Assembly: GCF_009192745.1 (NCBI RefSeq) | Contig: NZ_VTFV01000004.1 | Coordinates: 124,001-188,000, forward strand | Source of the DNA: Arthrobacter citreus | GTDB taxonomy: Bacteria > Actinomycetota > Actinomycetes > Actinomycetales > Micrococcaceae | DNA: 64,000 nucleotides | Reading direction: 5' to 3' | Part shown: piece after piece, positions 24,984-33,620 of the stretch | Layout: the number at the start of each line of letters is the position of its first letter | Position numbering within the stretch: position 1 is the first letter of the stretch | Notes under the pieces: generated by a model | What the model saw: the letters and a program-made list of their open reading frames with translations, nothing else | Told to the model about the DNA's origin: nothing | Databases searched by the model: none | Program-made: the position numbers and the translations under genes

Positions 24984-26141
24984 TTAGCCCGCCGCGGCCG
25001 CCACCGCAGCTGCCACCGCCGGCGCCACCCGGGGATCCAGCGGGCTGGGCACAATGTGCTCAGGGGACAATTCCCCACCCACTAGATCCGCGATGGCAGC
25101 TGCGGCGGCCACCTTCATGGCGGAGGTGATCCGGCGTGCGCCGCTGTCCAGGGCGCCGCGGAAGATGCCCGGGAACGCCAGGACGTTGTTGATCTGGTTG
25201 GGGAAATCGCTGCGTCCGGTGGCGACGACGGCGGCGTGGCGGGCAGCAACATCCGGGTGGACTTCGGGATCAGGGTTGGAAAGGGCAAAGATGATGGCGT
25301 CCGGTGCCATGGTTGCCAGGATGTCTTCCGGCACGGTGCCCGAGGACACCCCAATGAAGACATCTGCTCCCGCCATCGCCTCTGCCGGTCCGCCTTCAAG
25401 GTTCCTCGGATTGGTGCGGGCGGCAAGCTCGCCCTTGGCGCCGTCCAGTCCCCGCCCGGTGGAGAGGATGCCGCGCGAATCCAGCACAACGACGTCGTTC
25501 ACTCCGGCTTCCAGGAGGATCTTGGCGCAGGCGACGCCGGCGGCTCCTGCCCCGGAAATCACAACGCGCATGCCGGCCAGTTCACGTCCGGTGACCCGGG
25601 CAGCGTTGGTCAGCGCTGCCAGCACCACGATCGCCGTCCCGTGCTGGTCATCGTGCATGACCGGGCAGTCCAGGGCCTCGATGAGGCGGCTCTCCAGCTC
25701 GAAGCAGCGCGGTGCTGAAATGTCCTCCAGGTTCACCGCGCCGAAACTCGGCCGCAGCCGCACCAGGGTCTCGATGATCTCATCAACATCCGTGGTCTCC
25801 AGGACCAGCGGAATCGAGTTCAGGCCGCCGAAAGTCTTGAACAGCGCCGATTTGCCTTCCATGACGGGCAGTGAGGCTGATGCACCAATGTTGCCCAGCC
25901 CAAGGACAGCGGTACCGTCGCTGACCACGGCCACCAGCCGGGACGCCCAGGTATGGGTGGCAGCCAGCTGCGGATCCGCTGCAATTCCCCGGCTCACCTG
26001 GGCAACTCCGGGCGTGTAGGCGATTGAAAGGGCACGTCGTGAATCCAGCGGCTGCGTGGTTTCCACCGAAAGCTTGCCGCCTTCGTGGAAAGCGAAGATC
26101 TCCTGCTCGCTGATGGGTGCAGGTACGGCTGTAGAGGTCAT
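24984..26141 (-). CDS. NAD(P)-dependent malic enzyme
   Basis: 385 residues, the short form without the phosphotransacetylase domain. Oxidative decarboxylation of malate to pyruvate. AYTPGVAQVSRGIA, KSALFKTFGGLNSIPLVL and CPVMHDDQHGTAIVVLAAL (substrate/metal site) and the Rossmann GAGAAGVA are visible. The start at MTSTAVPAP (ATG 26141) has an AGGAG about 7 bases upstream; the frame continues 25 codons further but that reads as leader. Monocistronic. Confidence 0.93.
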   Translation of the reverse strand: MTSTAVPAPISEQEIFAFHEGGKLSVETTQPLDSRRALSIAYTPGVAQVSRGIAADPQLAATHTWASRLVAVVSDGTAVLGLGNIGASASLPVMEGKSALFKTFGGLNSIPLVLETTDVDEIIETLVRLRPSFGAVNLEDISAPRCFELESRLIEALDCPVMHDDQHGTAIVVLAALTNAARVTGRELAGMRVVISGAGAAGVACAKILLEAGVNDVVVLDSRGILSTGRGLDGAKGELAARTNPRNLEGGPAEAMAGADVFIGVSSGTVPEDILATMAPDAIIFALSNPDPEVHPDVAARHAAVVATGRSDFPNQINNVLAFPGIFRGALDSGARRITSAMKVAAAAAIADLVGGELSPEHIVPSPLDPRVAPAVAAAVAAAAG

Positions 26142-26434
26142 GGTTGTACTCCTGATGAAGGAAGAAAAGAAGGACCGCGTTTGAGGTGCCCGCTGGATCA
26201 GCGGCCCCATATTCACGAGTATGCGCGGAACAGTAGGGTTCCGGCATGGGCATCAGGATAGGTACGCCCCGGCCGCCTGCGGCTTACGGATATGTTGTGG
26301 ATCCGGGGCCCTTGCGGCAGCAGATCCCCAGTGTAGCCACGGACCCGGCTCATTCGGCAAACTGCGGCTGCGGACGGCGTGGCTGCGATGCCGGCCGGGA
26401 CGGCACCCGCGGGGCGAACGCGGCCTGGATACAC
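26142..26434. other. Gap upstream of malic enzyme
   Basis: Should contain the malic enzyme promoter on the minus strand. No gene, hairpin or recognised operator was seen apart from the tRNA terminator at its right end. Confidence 0.4.
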
Positions 26435-26465
26435 CGAAGGCCCGTAACAGTGTTACGGGCCTTCG
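26435..26465 (-). terminator. Terminator of tRNA-Asn copy 1
   Basis: CGAAGGCCCGTAACA pairs perfectly with its reverse complement around a central G, just past the tRNA 3' end. Confidence 0.8.
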
Positions 26466-26473
26466 GGCAGTTG

Positions 26474-26546
26474 CTCCCCCGACTGGACTCGAACCAGTAA
26501 CCCTTCGATTAACAGTCGAATGCTCTGCCAATTGAGCTACGGGGGA
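26474..26546 (-). tRNA. tRNA-Asn(GUU), copy 1
   Basis: 73-base cloverleaf with acceptor TCCCCCG/CGGGGGA, anticodon loop CTGTTAA (anticodon GTT), discriminator G73; CCA not encoded. Identical to the copy 201 bases away. Confidence 0.95.
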
Positions 26547-26634
26547 AAGCGGCGACATTCAGTCTACACCGGCCTGGCAGCTGTCACCGACCGCCCGGCC
26601 TGTTTCCCGCACACGGAGACCGAAGCGAGAAGAA

Positions 26635-26668
26635 GGCTCCTGACCTGTTTTTGTACAGGTCAGGAGCC
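26635..26668 (-). terminator. Terminator of tRNA-Asn copy 2
   Basis: GGCTCCTGACCTG pairs perfectly with CAGGTCAGGAGCC over an 8-base loop. It lies between the two tRNA genes, so each copy has its own terminator. Confidence 0.8.
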
Positions 26669-26674
26669 CATTTG

Positions 26675-26747
26675 CTCCCCCGACTGGACTCGAACCAGTA
26701 ACCCTTCGATTAACAGTCGAATGCTCTGCCAATTGAGCTACGGGGGA
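26675..26747 (-). tRNA. tRNA-Asn(GUU), copy 2
   Basis: Same 73-base sequence as copy 1 (anticodon GTT). Only the flanks differ. Confidence 0.95.
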
Positions 26748-26798
26748 AAGCGCGACTATTACTTTACAGACGAAGAGCCAAGAAACGAAATCCGCGTC

Positions 26799-28772
26799 TC
26801 ACTGCATCTCGCGCAGCGCACGGCGCTGCATTTCCAGCTCCATCAACTCCCGGTTGAGCTGCTGGAACAGTGCTGGATCAGCGCTGGGATCCAGCCGCTG
26901 CAGCTGCCCCAGCTTCTCTGCCTTCAGGTGCGTCACCTGCAGCTCGAAGAGCCGGTTGAGGATGTCCCGGCAGTACATCGCCAGGGCATCAGCGTCCCGG
27001 GCAGGGATAGGCGTGACGGCCAGTTCGCTGACGAACCCGCGCAGTGCATCCGGCAGCTCCTGGCGGACCTGTTCCACCCAGGCCGCGGCAGAGGGCGGCA
27101 CGTCACCGGCCGCCCGTACGGCGTTGTGCACAGCGACGTAGGCCGGCACGGTAAACCGCGCTGCCTTGAACCGCTCCCACTGCCCGGCGTCCAGGAGGCC
27201 GGGCTGCTGGAGCACGACCTCCAGTGCCTGGCGTTCCATTCTTGCCGCAGGATCGTTGGGATCCGGGCGGGCGAAGGACTGGGCCCCGGGCGCAGCTTCC
27301 TGCACCGGGTGCGCAGCATCCCCGCGGCCTGCCTGCTGCGGGTTGTGCTGGCTGTACTGGCCCTGCTGCCCGGACTGGCCGTGGTTGCCTTGCTGGCCCT
27401 TGGCGTGCTGCGGGCTGTTCGGGTCCCGTGCTTCGCGCTGTCGCTTGGCGGCTGCGTTGACGGCGCGCAGGACGTCGTCGACCTCGCTGCCCAGCCAGCC
27501 GGCAAGCTCCCGCGCGTAGGCAGGGCGCATCGCTGAGTCACGGATCTCCGCCACCACGGGAGCGGCTGCCCGCAGAGCGGAGATGCGGCCCTCCACTGTG
27601 TTGAGGTCGAACTTGGCCAGTGTGGACCGAATGGCAAATTCGAAGAGCGGGCGGCGGGAACGGATCAGCTCGGCAACCGCGGTGTCGCCCTTCTGCTGGC
27701 GGATGTCGCACGGGTCCATCCCGTTGGGATCAACTGCCACGAAGGTCTGCGCGTTGAAGCGCTGGTCTTCCTCGAACGCACGGAGGGCTGCCTTCTGCCC
27801 GGCGGCATCGCCGTCGAACGTGAAGATAACCTCTCCCCCGCTGCCGTCATCGGAAAGCAGCCGGCGGGCAATCTTGATGTGGTCGGTGCCGAAGGCCGTA
27901 CCGCAGGTGGCGACGGCGGTCGTAATTCCGGCGAGGTGGCAGGCCATCACGTCGGTGTAGCCCTCCACCACTACCAGCTGGCGGTCCTTGGCGATGGAAC
28001 GCTTGGCCAGGTCGATCCCGTAGAGGACCTGGGATTTTTTGTAGAGCGGTGTCTCCGGGGTGTTCAGGTATTTGGGGCCCTGGTCATCCTCATACAGCTT
28101 GCGTGCACCGAAGCCGATGGTTGCCCCGGTGAGGTCGCGGATCGGCCAGATGAGCCGTCCGCGGAACCGGTCGTAGAAACGGGAAGCATCCTGGCCGGTG
28201 GAGAACATGCCCGTCTGGGCCAGTTCCTCCCGTGTGAAGCCGCGGCCGGTGAGGTGCTTGAGCAGCGAATCCCAGCCCTGCGGTGCATAACCCACGCCGA
28301 AGTGCTCTGCGGCGGCGGGGTCGAAGCCGCGTTCGGCCAGGAAGCTGCGCGCCGCGGCAGCTCCGGGGGTTACCAGCTGCTCCCGGAAAAACTCCGCCGC
28401 AACCTTGTGCGCATCAAGCAGCCGCTGCCGCTTGCCCACGTCTTCGCGGCGCGGGCCGGTTCCGCCGTCTTCATAGTGAAGTTCATAGCCCAGGCGGGAC
28501 GCGAGCTTCTCCACGGTTTCGGAGAACGTACCGTGGTCCATCTTCTGGACGAAGGAGATGACGTCGCCGCTCTCCCCGCAGCCGAAGCAGTGGTAGGTGC
28601 CTACCTGGGGACGGACGTGGAAGGACGGTGAGCGCTCGTCATGGAAGGGGCACAGCCCCTTGAAGGACCCAATCCCGGCGGACTTGAGAGTGACATACCC
28701 GTCCACAACCGCTTTGATATCGGTGCGGGAGCGTACTTCATCAATGTCTTCGCGTTTAATCAGGCCGGCCAT
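26799..28772 (-). CDS. dnaG: DNA primase
   Basis: 657 residues. Makes RNA primers at the replication fork. N-terminal CHC2 zinc finger (C41, H44, C62, C65), then the RNA-polymerase/TOPRIM core (about 250-370; VVVEGYTDVMA, IFTFDGDAAGQKAA). A Gln/Gly/His-rich linker (about 455-500) leads to the helicase-interaction C-terminus. Last of dusB-dgt-dnaG; 36 bases after dgt. No rpoD follows within the window. Confidence 0.97.
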   Translation of the reverse strand: MAGLIKREDIDEVRSRTDIKAVVDGYVTLKSAGIGSFKGLCPFHDERSPSFHVRPQVGTYHCFGCGESGDVISFVQKMDHGTFSETVEKLASRLGYELHYEDGGTGPRREDVGKRQRLLDAHKVAAEFFREQLVTPGAAAARSFLAERGFDPAAAEHFGVGYAPQGWDSLLKHLTGRGFTREELAQTGMFSTGQDASRFYDRFRGRLIWPIRDLTGATIGFGARKLYEDDQGPKYLNTPETPLYKKSQVLYGIDLAKRSIAKDRQLVVVEGYTDVMACHLAGITTAVATCGTAFGTDHIKIARRLLSDDGSGGEVIFTFDGDAAGQKAALRAFEEDQRFNAQTFVAVDPNGMDPCDIRQQKGDTAVAELIRSRRPLFEFAIRSTLAKFDLNTVEGRISALRAAAPVVAEIRDSAMRPAYARELAGWLGSEVDDVLRAVNAAAKRQREARDPNSPQHAKGQQGNHGQSGQQGQYSQHNPQQAGRGDAAHPVQEAAPGAQSFARPDPNDPAARMERQALEVVLQQPGLLDAGQWERFKAARFTVPAYVAVHNAVRAAGDVPPSAAAWVEQVRQELPDALRGFVSELAVTPIPARDADALAMYCRDILNRLFELQVTHLKAEKLGQLQRLDPSADPALFQQLNRELMELEMQRRALREMQ

Positions 28773-28808
28773 GGTTCTACCTTATTCCCCGGCACCAAAC
28801 CCGGGTTC

Positions 28809-30092
28809 CTACCAGAGTGCCGGAACCGGGCCAACCAGGCGTTCGTGCAGGGCCAGCGCGGACCCGTCCGTGAGCGAGGCCACCTGGTCGATCACGACGC
28901 GCAGCCGCGCGCCGTCGTCGGCCGCTTCCCGCCAGTCGGCCGCGAACATGGGCTCAAGGTGCCGGTCTCCCGTAGCGGAGAGCTGGGCAACCAGGTTGGT
29001 CAGGACCTCGCGCTGGCGTTCATACAGCGGCTGCCGCTGGTCCGTGGTCATCACGAAGGTGGTGGCCAGTCCCTTCATCACGGCAATTTCAAGCTGCGTC
29101 TGCTCGGGAACAACCATTTCCGCGTTGTACCGGGTCAGCGGATCCGGCCCGTAAATCTCACGGGTGGCCTCCAGGGCGCTGGAGCAGAAACGTCCAATCA
29201 GCTGGCTGGTCATGTCCTTGAGTGCAGCCATGGAACGGCGGCTGCCGTCGGCTTCGCGGACCCAGACGCCTTCGGCTTCCAGGCGGGCCAGGGCTGCGTC
29301 CACGGCGGCGGGATCCGCGGTGGGCACGTACCACTGCTGGGTGTAACCGATGACGCGGGCGCGCTGGTCGGGATTGTCCAGCCATTTGAGCTGCACGTGT
29401 CCGGCCACGATCGCGTCTTCGACGTCGTGCACGGAGTAGGAAATGTCGTCAGCCAGGTCCATAACCTGGGCCTCCAGGCAGGACCGCCCTGCCGGCGCGC
29501 CGTCGCGCAGCCAGGTGAAGACCGGCAGGTCGTCCTCGTACACACCGAATTTGGTGGTGCGGTGGCCGTTGACCAGCGGGGCGTCGACGGCGGACCACGG
29601 GTATTTGCAGGACGCGTCCAGGCTGGCACGGGTGAGGTTCAGGCCGGCCGGGGAACCGTCCGGCGCAATGATCTTAGGCTCCAGACGGGTCAGCAGGCGC
29701 AGGGTCTGGGCGTTGCCCTCGAAACCGCCAATCGCGTGGGCGATGTCGTTCAGGGCGGTTTCACCGTTGTGGCCGAACGGAGGGTGCCCCAGGTCGTGGG
29801 AAAGGCACGCCGCGTCCACGACGTCGGGATCGCAGCCCAGCGCGTTGCCCAGTTCGCGTCCCACCTGGGCCACTTCCAGGCTGTGGGTCAGCCGGGTGCG
29901 GACAAAGTCATCGGTGTCCGGGGCCACCACCTGCGTCTTGGCGCCTAGCCGCCGCAGGGCCGAGGAATGCAGTACCCGGGCACGGTCGCGGCCGAACTGG
30001 GTCCGGTGCGTGCTCTTGGCCGGTTCGGTTACCCAGCGCGCCAGATCGACGTCGGTGTAGCCGGCGGTACGGAAAACCTGCGGAAGGGTCAT
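28809..30092 (-). CDS. dgt: Deoxyguanosinetriphosphate triphosphohydrolase-like protein
   Basis: 427 residues, HD-domain hydrolase that splits dNTPs into nucleoside and triphosphate. HD residues H70 (RLTHSLEVAQ), H99-D100 (LSHDLGHPPFGHNGE) and a later D in ADDISYSVHDVEDA are in place. Begins 6 bases after the dusB stop, and dnaG follows, the usual actinobacterial order. Confidence 0.95.
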   Translation of the reverse strand: MTLPQVFRTAGYTDVDLARWVTEPAKSTHRTQFGRDRARVLHSSALRRLGAKTQVVAPDTDDFVRTRLTHSLEVAQVGRELGNALGCDPDVVDAACLSHDLGHPPFGHNGETALNDIAHAIGGFEGNAQTLRLLTRLEPKIIAPDGSPAGLNLTRASLDASCKYPWSAVDAPLVNGHRTTKFGVYEDDLPVFTWLRDGAPAGRSCLEAQVMDLADDISYSVHDVEDAIVAGHVQLKWLDNPDQRARVIGYTQQWYVPTADPAAVDAALARLEAEGVWVREADGSRRSMAALKDMTSQLIGRFCSSALEATREIYGPDPLTRYNAEMVVPEQTQLEIAVMKGLATTFVMTTDQRQPLYERQREVLTNLVAQLSATGDRHLEPMFAADWREAADDGARLRVVIDQVASLTDGSALALHERLVGPVPALW

Positions 30093-30098
30093 ATGTTC

Positions 30099-31271
30099 TT
30101 AGCCACCTGATACATCGAGTTCGGCTGCCGCAATGATGGCTTTCTGGGCGGGATTCAGTTCCCGGCCGTCCAGCCAGCCTTCCGGCAGGGCTGTCTTCTT
30201 GGGTGTGCCTGCCCGCCCGCGGGGACCTTCGGCATCCGCACCGGGGTACGGCGCGGTGGGGTCGAGTTCCGCCAGGAGCCCGCGGAGAACCTCCAGGGAG
30301 GGCACAGTGGCCAGCTTAGCCCGCAGCTCTCCCCCTACCACGTAGCCCTTGAAGTACCAGGCCATGTGCTTGCGGATGTCCCGCAGGGCGATGATTTCGT
30401 CCCCAAAGGTTTCCACCAGGAGCTCGGCATGCCGGTAGACGCTGTCTGCGACTTCCTTCAGTCCGGGGCGGTGGCGTTCATCGCGGCCTACGAAAGCGGC
30501 CTGCAGGTCTGCGAAGAGCCACGGGCGGCCCTGGCAGCCGCGGCCAATGACGACGCCGTCCACACCGGTCTGCTCGACCATGGCAATGGCGTCTTCGGCG
30601 GACCAGATATCTCCGTTGCCCAGTACCGGCACGTCCGGGAGCGATTCGCGCAGCTCGGCGATGGCGTTCCAGTCGGCCTTGCCGGAATAGAACTGGGAGG
30701 CGGTGCGGCCGTGCAGGGTTACTGCTGCCACACCGGCGTCGCGGGCAATCTTGCCGGCCTCGCGGAAAGTGAGGTGGTCCTCGTCGATGCCCTTGCGCAT
30801 CTTGATGGTCAGCGGGATCCCGCCCTTGGAGGCCTCCCGGACCGCGGTCTGGACAATTGCCGTAAACAGGTCCAGCTTCCAGGGCAGTGCCGAGCCGCCG
30901 CCCTTGCGGGTGACCTTGGGAACCGGGCAGCCGAAGTTCAGGTCGATGTGGTCTGCCCGGTCTTCCTCCACGAGCATCCGGATGGCTGCGCCGACTGTTA
31001 CCGGGTCCACACCGTAGAGCTGGACGGAACGGATGGACTCGTCGTCATCATGCTGGATGATGCGCAGTGATTCAGGCGAGCGCTCCACCAGTGCCCGGGA
31101 CGTCACCATTTCGGTGACGTAGAGTCCGCCGCCGTACTCGCGGCACAGCCGGCGGAACGCCTTGTTGGTAATGCCAGCCATGGGGGCCAGGATCACCGGC
31201 GTATTGATGGTCAGCTTGCCGAGCTGCAGCGGCGGCAGTTCAAGCCTGGTCTTAGTGGTTGCAACGCTCAC
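30099..31271 (-). CDS. dusB: tRNA-dihydrouridine synthase
   Basis: About 390 residues. FMN enzyme reducing uridine in the tRNA D-loop. LAPMAGITNKAFRRLC, HIDLNFGCPVPKV (active-site Cys), VTLHGRTASQFYSGKADW and the NGDIWSAEDA segment are all typical. The start is uncertain: GTG 31271 follows AGGAGG with no spacer, while the frame stays open to an ATG at 31352 that has no Shine-Dalgarno. Conserved sequence begins about seven residues after the GTG. Upstream YibE/F gene ends at 31374. Confidence 0.93.
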   Translation of the reverse strand: MSVATTKTRLELPPLQLGKLTINTPVILAPMAGITNKAFRRLCREYGGGLYVTEMVTSRALVERSPESLRIIQHDDDESIRSVQLYGVDPVTVGAAIRMLVEEDRADHIDLNFGCPVPKVTRKGGGSALPWKLDLFTAIVQTAVREASKGGIPLTIKMRKGIDEDHLTFREAGKIARDAGVAAVTLHGRTASQFYSGKADWNAIAELRESLPDVPVLGNGDIWSAEDAIAMVEQTGVDGVVIGRGCQGRPWLFADLQAAFVGRDERHRPGLKEVADSVYRHAELLVETFGDEIIALRDIRKHMAWYFKGYVVGGELRAKLATVPSLEVLRGLLAELDPTAPYPGADAEGPRGRAGTPKKTALPEGWLDGRELNPAQKAIIAAAELDVSGG

Positions 31272-31373
31272 CCTCCTATTCTCGCAAGCCGGTGCAAATC
31301 CTGCGCGGGTTTCCCTGGAGGGTGCCGGTGCAGGGGTCTTTTCCAGGTGCATGGCTGCAACCGGAGGAAGTCG

Positions 31374-32798
31374 CTACTCCGGATCTTGGCCGTCTTGGCC
31401 GTCCTGGCCGTCTGCCCGGACAGCGGACGCCGAGCGCCTGGCCCGGGCACCGCGCCGTGTTCCGTCCCCGTCCGCAGTACCGCCGGCGCCGCCGGCCGGC
31501 AGCCAGGCCGGCTCAAGCTCAGCTTTGGCGGCACCGGAACCGGTGTTCGGCGAGCTGCCAGGGGCATCCGTCCGCGCGCCGGACAGGCCCACGGCCTTCA
31601 CCACGAGGACGGCGACGGCCGTGGTCACCGGGATGGCAAGGACCAGCCCGATCGAGCCAACCAGGGTGCGCACTACTTCCTCGGCCAGTTCACCGCTGGT
31701 CAGGGTTTCCATAAGGGTGCGGTCATAGAGGGAGACCAGGATCAGGACCGGCAGTGCAGCACCGGCGTAGGCGAAGGCGATGGTGTAGACCGTGGACGCA
31801 ATATGGTCCCGGCCCACCCGCATCGCTCCGGCGAAGAGGCGCCTGGCGGAGGCGCCGGGTGCCAGCTCGTACATTTCCCACACGGCCGAGGACTGGGTGA
31901 TAGTTACGTCGTTCAATACGCCCAGCCCGGAAATGATTAACCCGCAGAGGATGATGCCGGAGATTGAAAGCTCATCCGAGGCATTGATGAGGGCATAGGC
32001 GTTCTCATTGTCGACGCCGATCAAATGCGCCGCGTCCGTCGCCCACGCCGCCAGCCCGGCGGTGATCGCGAGTCCAAACAGGGTGCCGAGCAGCGCCGTC
32101 GAGGTTCTGGCCGAGAATCCGTGGGCGAAGTAGAGCACCCCGATCATGATCACGCTGGACCCAACCAGGCCCAGCAGCAGCGGCGGTTTGCCCTCCACCA
32201 GCCCGGGCAGGATGAATCCGGCCAGCACAGCATAGGCGCCGCCCAGGCCGATCAGTGCCCGCAGTCCCCGCCAGCGGGCGACGGCGATGACCACGCCCGC
32301 GTACAGCACGGCGAGCACGGCTATGGGAACGCTGCGGACGAAGTCCATGAAGATGTACGGCGGTGCCCCGCTGTCCACCATCACGCCTTCAAGGTTCAGG
32401 TAGCGGATGCTGTCCCCGGCCTCGATGGCATTGGTTTTGGCGACTTCCGGCGGCACCTCCACGGCGACGCCGGCACCCCCGGAGGACGGCAGCACATGGG
32501 CTACCTGGCATTGGGGCGCCTGTACGCCGGCCTGGGTGAGAGTGAGGGAGGACGGACAGTCCTCCAGACCTACCCGCTGGACGGATCCCGTGTCGATGCT
32601 GACGCCTTCGGCTGTTGCATAGGGGTCGGCAATGGTGATCTCCCCCGGCTGGCCGCTGGGCCACAGGGCAATCATTCCGGCGACGGCCAGCAGGCCGAGC
32701 GGAACGAGGATCGCCGTCAGCAGCCGGTTGGCCTTCCGCCGCGCGGCGAGCGCCGTGCGGGTGGGTGTTCCGGCGTCGTGCAGGTGGCTGTGTCCCAT
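31374..32798 (-). CDS. YibE/F-family membrane protein
   Basis: 474 residues. A cytoplasmic stretch and one helix (about 28-46) precede an extracytoplasmic domain (about 50-140). Seven or so membrane helices follow (about 150-400), containing DVTITQSSAVWEM, the most typical YibE/F motif. The C-terminus is an Ala/Gly/Asp-rich tail ending in repeats of DGQ (DGQDGQDGQDPE). Function of the family is unknown. The start at MGHSHLHD (ATG 32798) has a GAGGA Shine-Dalgarno. Same strand as dusB-dgt-dnaG. Confidence 0.85.
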   Translation of the reverse strand: MGHSHLHDAGTPTRTALAARRKANRLLTAILVPLGLLAVAGMIALWPSGQPGEITIADPYATAEGVSIDTGSVQRVGLEDCPSSLTLTQAGVQAPQCQVAHVLPSSGGAGVAVEVPPEVAKTNAIEAGDSIRYLNLEGVMVDSGAPPYIFMDFVRSVPIAVLAVLYAGVVIAVARWRGLRALIGLGGAYAVLAGFILPGLVEGKPPLLLGLVGSSVIMIGVLYFAHGFSARTSTALLGTLFGLAITAGLAAWATDAAHLIGVDNENAYALINASDELSISGIILCGLIISGLGVLNDVTITQSSAVWEMYELAPGASARRLFAGAMRVGRDHIASTVYTIAFAYAGAALPVLILVSLYDRTLMETLTSGELAEEVVRTLVGSIGLVLAIPVTTAVAVLVVKAVGLSGARTDAPGSSPNTGSGAAKAELEPAWLPAGGAGGTADGDGTRRGARARRSASAVRADGQDGQDGQDPE

Positions 32799-32901
32799 GC
32801 AGGTCCTCACTGGGTTGGGCTGACCGGATGCCCGGTGCGGGCGAGCTCCCCCATTCTCCCCATGCCGCACGCGGATTTCCGAATCCGCCACCCAGCGGGT
32901 C

Positions 32902-32918
32902 TAGACTGACTGGTCAGT
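32902..32918 (+). promoter_or_regulatory. Promoter -10 overlapped by TetR-type operator
   Basis: TAGACT (32902-32907) fits a -10. The perfect inverted repeat ACTGAC-TG-GTCAGT (32905-32918) overlaps it. Such ACTGAC/GTCAGT palindromes are typical TetR-family operators. The TetR gene at 35783 is the last gene of the unit that starts here, so feedback repression is likely. Confidence 0.65.
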
Positions 32919-32948
32919 ACAAAAACTCGATCCCCTGAAAGGCACTTC

Positions 32949-33620
32949 GTGCAACCGGTTATTTCCGCGGAGGAGCTCAGCCTCTCCGCTGCCAGGGGCC
33001 GCGTCTACGGCCCGCTTAGTTTCACTGTCACAGATCAGCTCAGTGTCCTGTGCGGACCCGCCGGGAGCGGCCGGACGAGCCTGCTGCTCACCCTGGCCGG
33101 ACGCATGAAGCCGGACGGCGGGACCCTTGAAGTGCTGGGCCTGCAGCTTCCCCGGCAGGCGCGGCAGGTGCAAAGGCAAACGGCCATTGCCGGGTTCCGG
33201 GATATCGACGATCTGGAGCCCGGGGTCACTGTGGGCGCGGCAGTGCGCGAGCGCCTGGCCTGGCTGGCGCCGTGGTGGCAGTTCGTTCCCAAAGTCTCCG
33301 ACCGCCAGGTCGCCCGGATCTGCGGTGCGGTCTTCGGGAACCTGCAGGTGCCTTCCGCGGGCACAGTGATCTGGAACCTGGGCGAGGCGGAGCAGTTCCT
33401 GCTGCGCATCGCACTGGCCATGCTTTCCCGCCCGGCCATCCTGTTCGTTGACGACATCGAACAGCTTCAAAGCAGGCAGGCGCGTGCCCTGGCAGAAGAA
33501 CGCCTGGCTGCCCTCGCTGCGGCCGGCACCGCCGTCGTCGCCGGCGCAGCGTCGCTGCCAACCCAACCATGGAGCGGGACCCAGCCCTCCTCCGTACTGA
33601 TCGCCGAGGAGGCGCACTGA
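32949..33620 (+). CDS. ABC-ATPase-like protein with altered catalytic motifs
   Basis: 223 residues with GTG start after GAAAGG. The fold follows an ABC nucleotide-binding domain. Walker A is GPAGSGRTS, with R42 in place of Lys. The signature position reads NLGEAEQF instead of LSGGQ. Walker B is ILFVDD, with D168 then D169 where the catalytic Glu should be, and no switch His is seen after AAAGTAVVAGAAS. It probably hydrolyses ATP poorly or not at all. One-base overlap (TGATG) with the YhgE/Pip gene implies a partner role. Confidence 0.8.
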   Translation: MQPVISAEELSLSAARGRVYGPLSFTVTDQLSVLCGPAGSGRTSLLLTLAGRMKPDGGTLEVLGLQLPRQARQVQRQTAIAGFRDIDDLEPGVTVGAAVRERLAWLAPWWQFVPKVSDRQVARICGAVFGNLQVPSAGTVIWNLGEAEQFLLRIALAMLSRPAILFVDDIEQLQSRQARALAEERLAALAAAGTAVVAGAASLPTQPWSGTQPSSVLIAEEAH

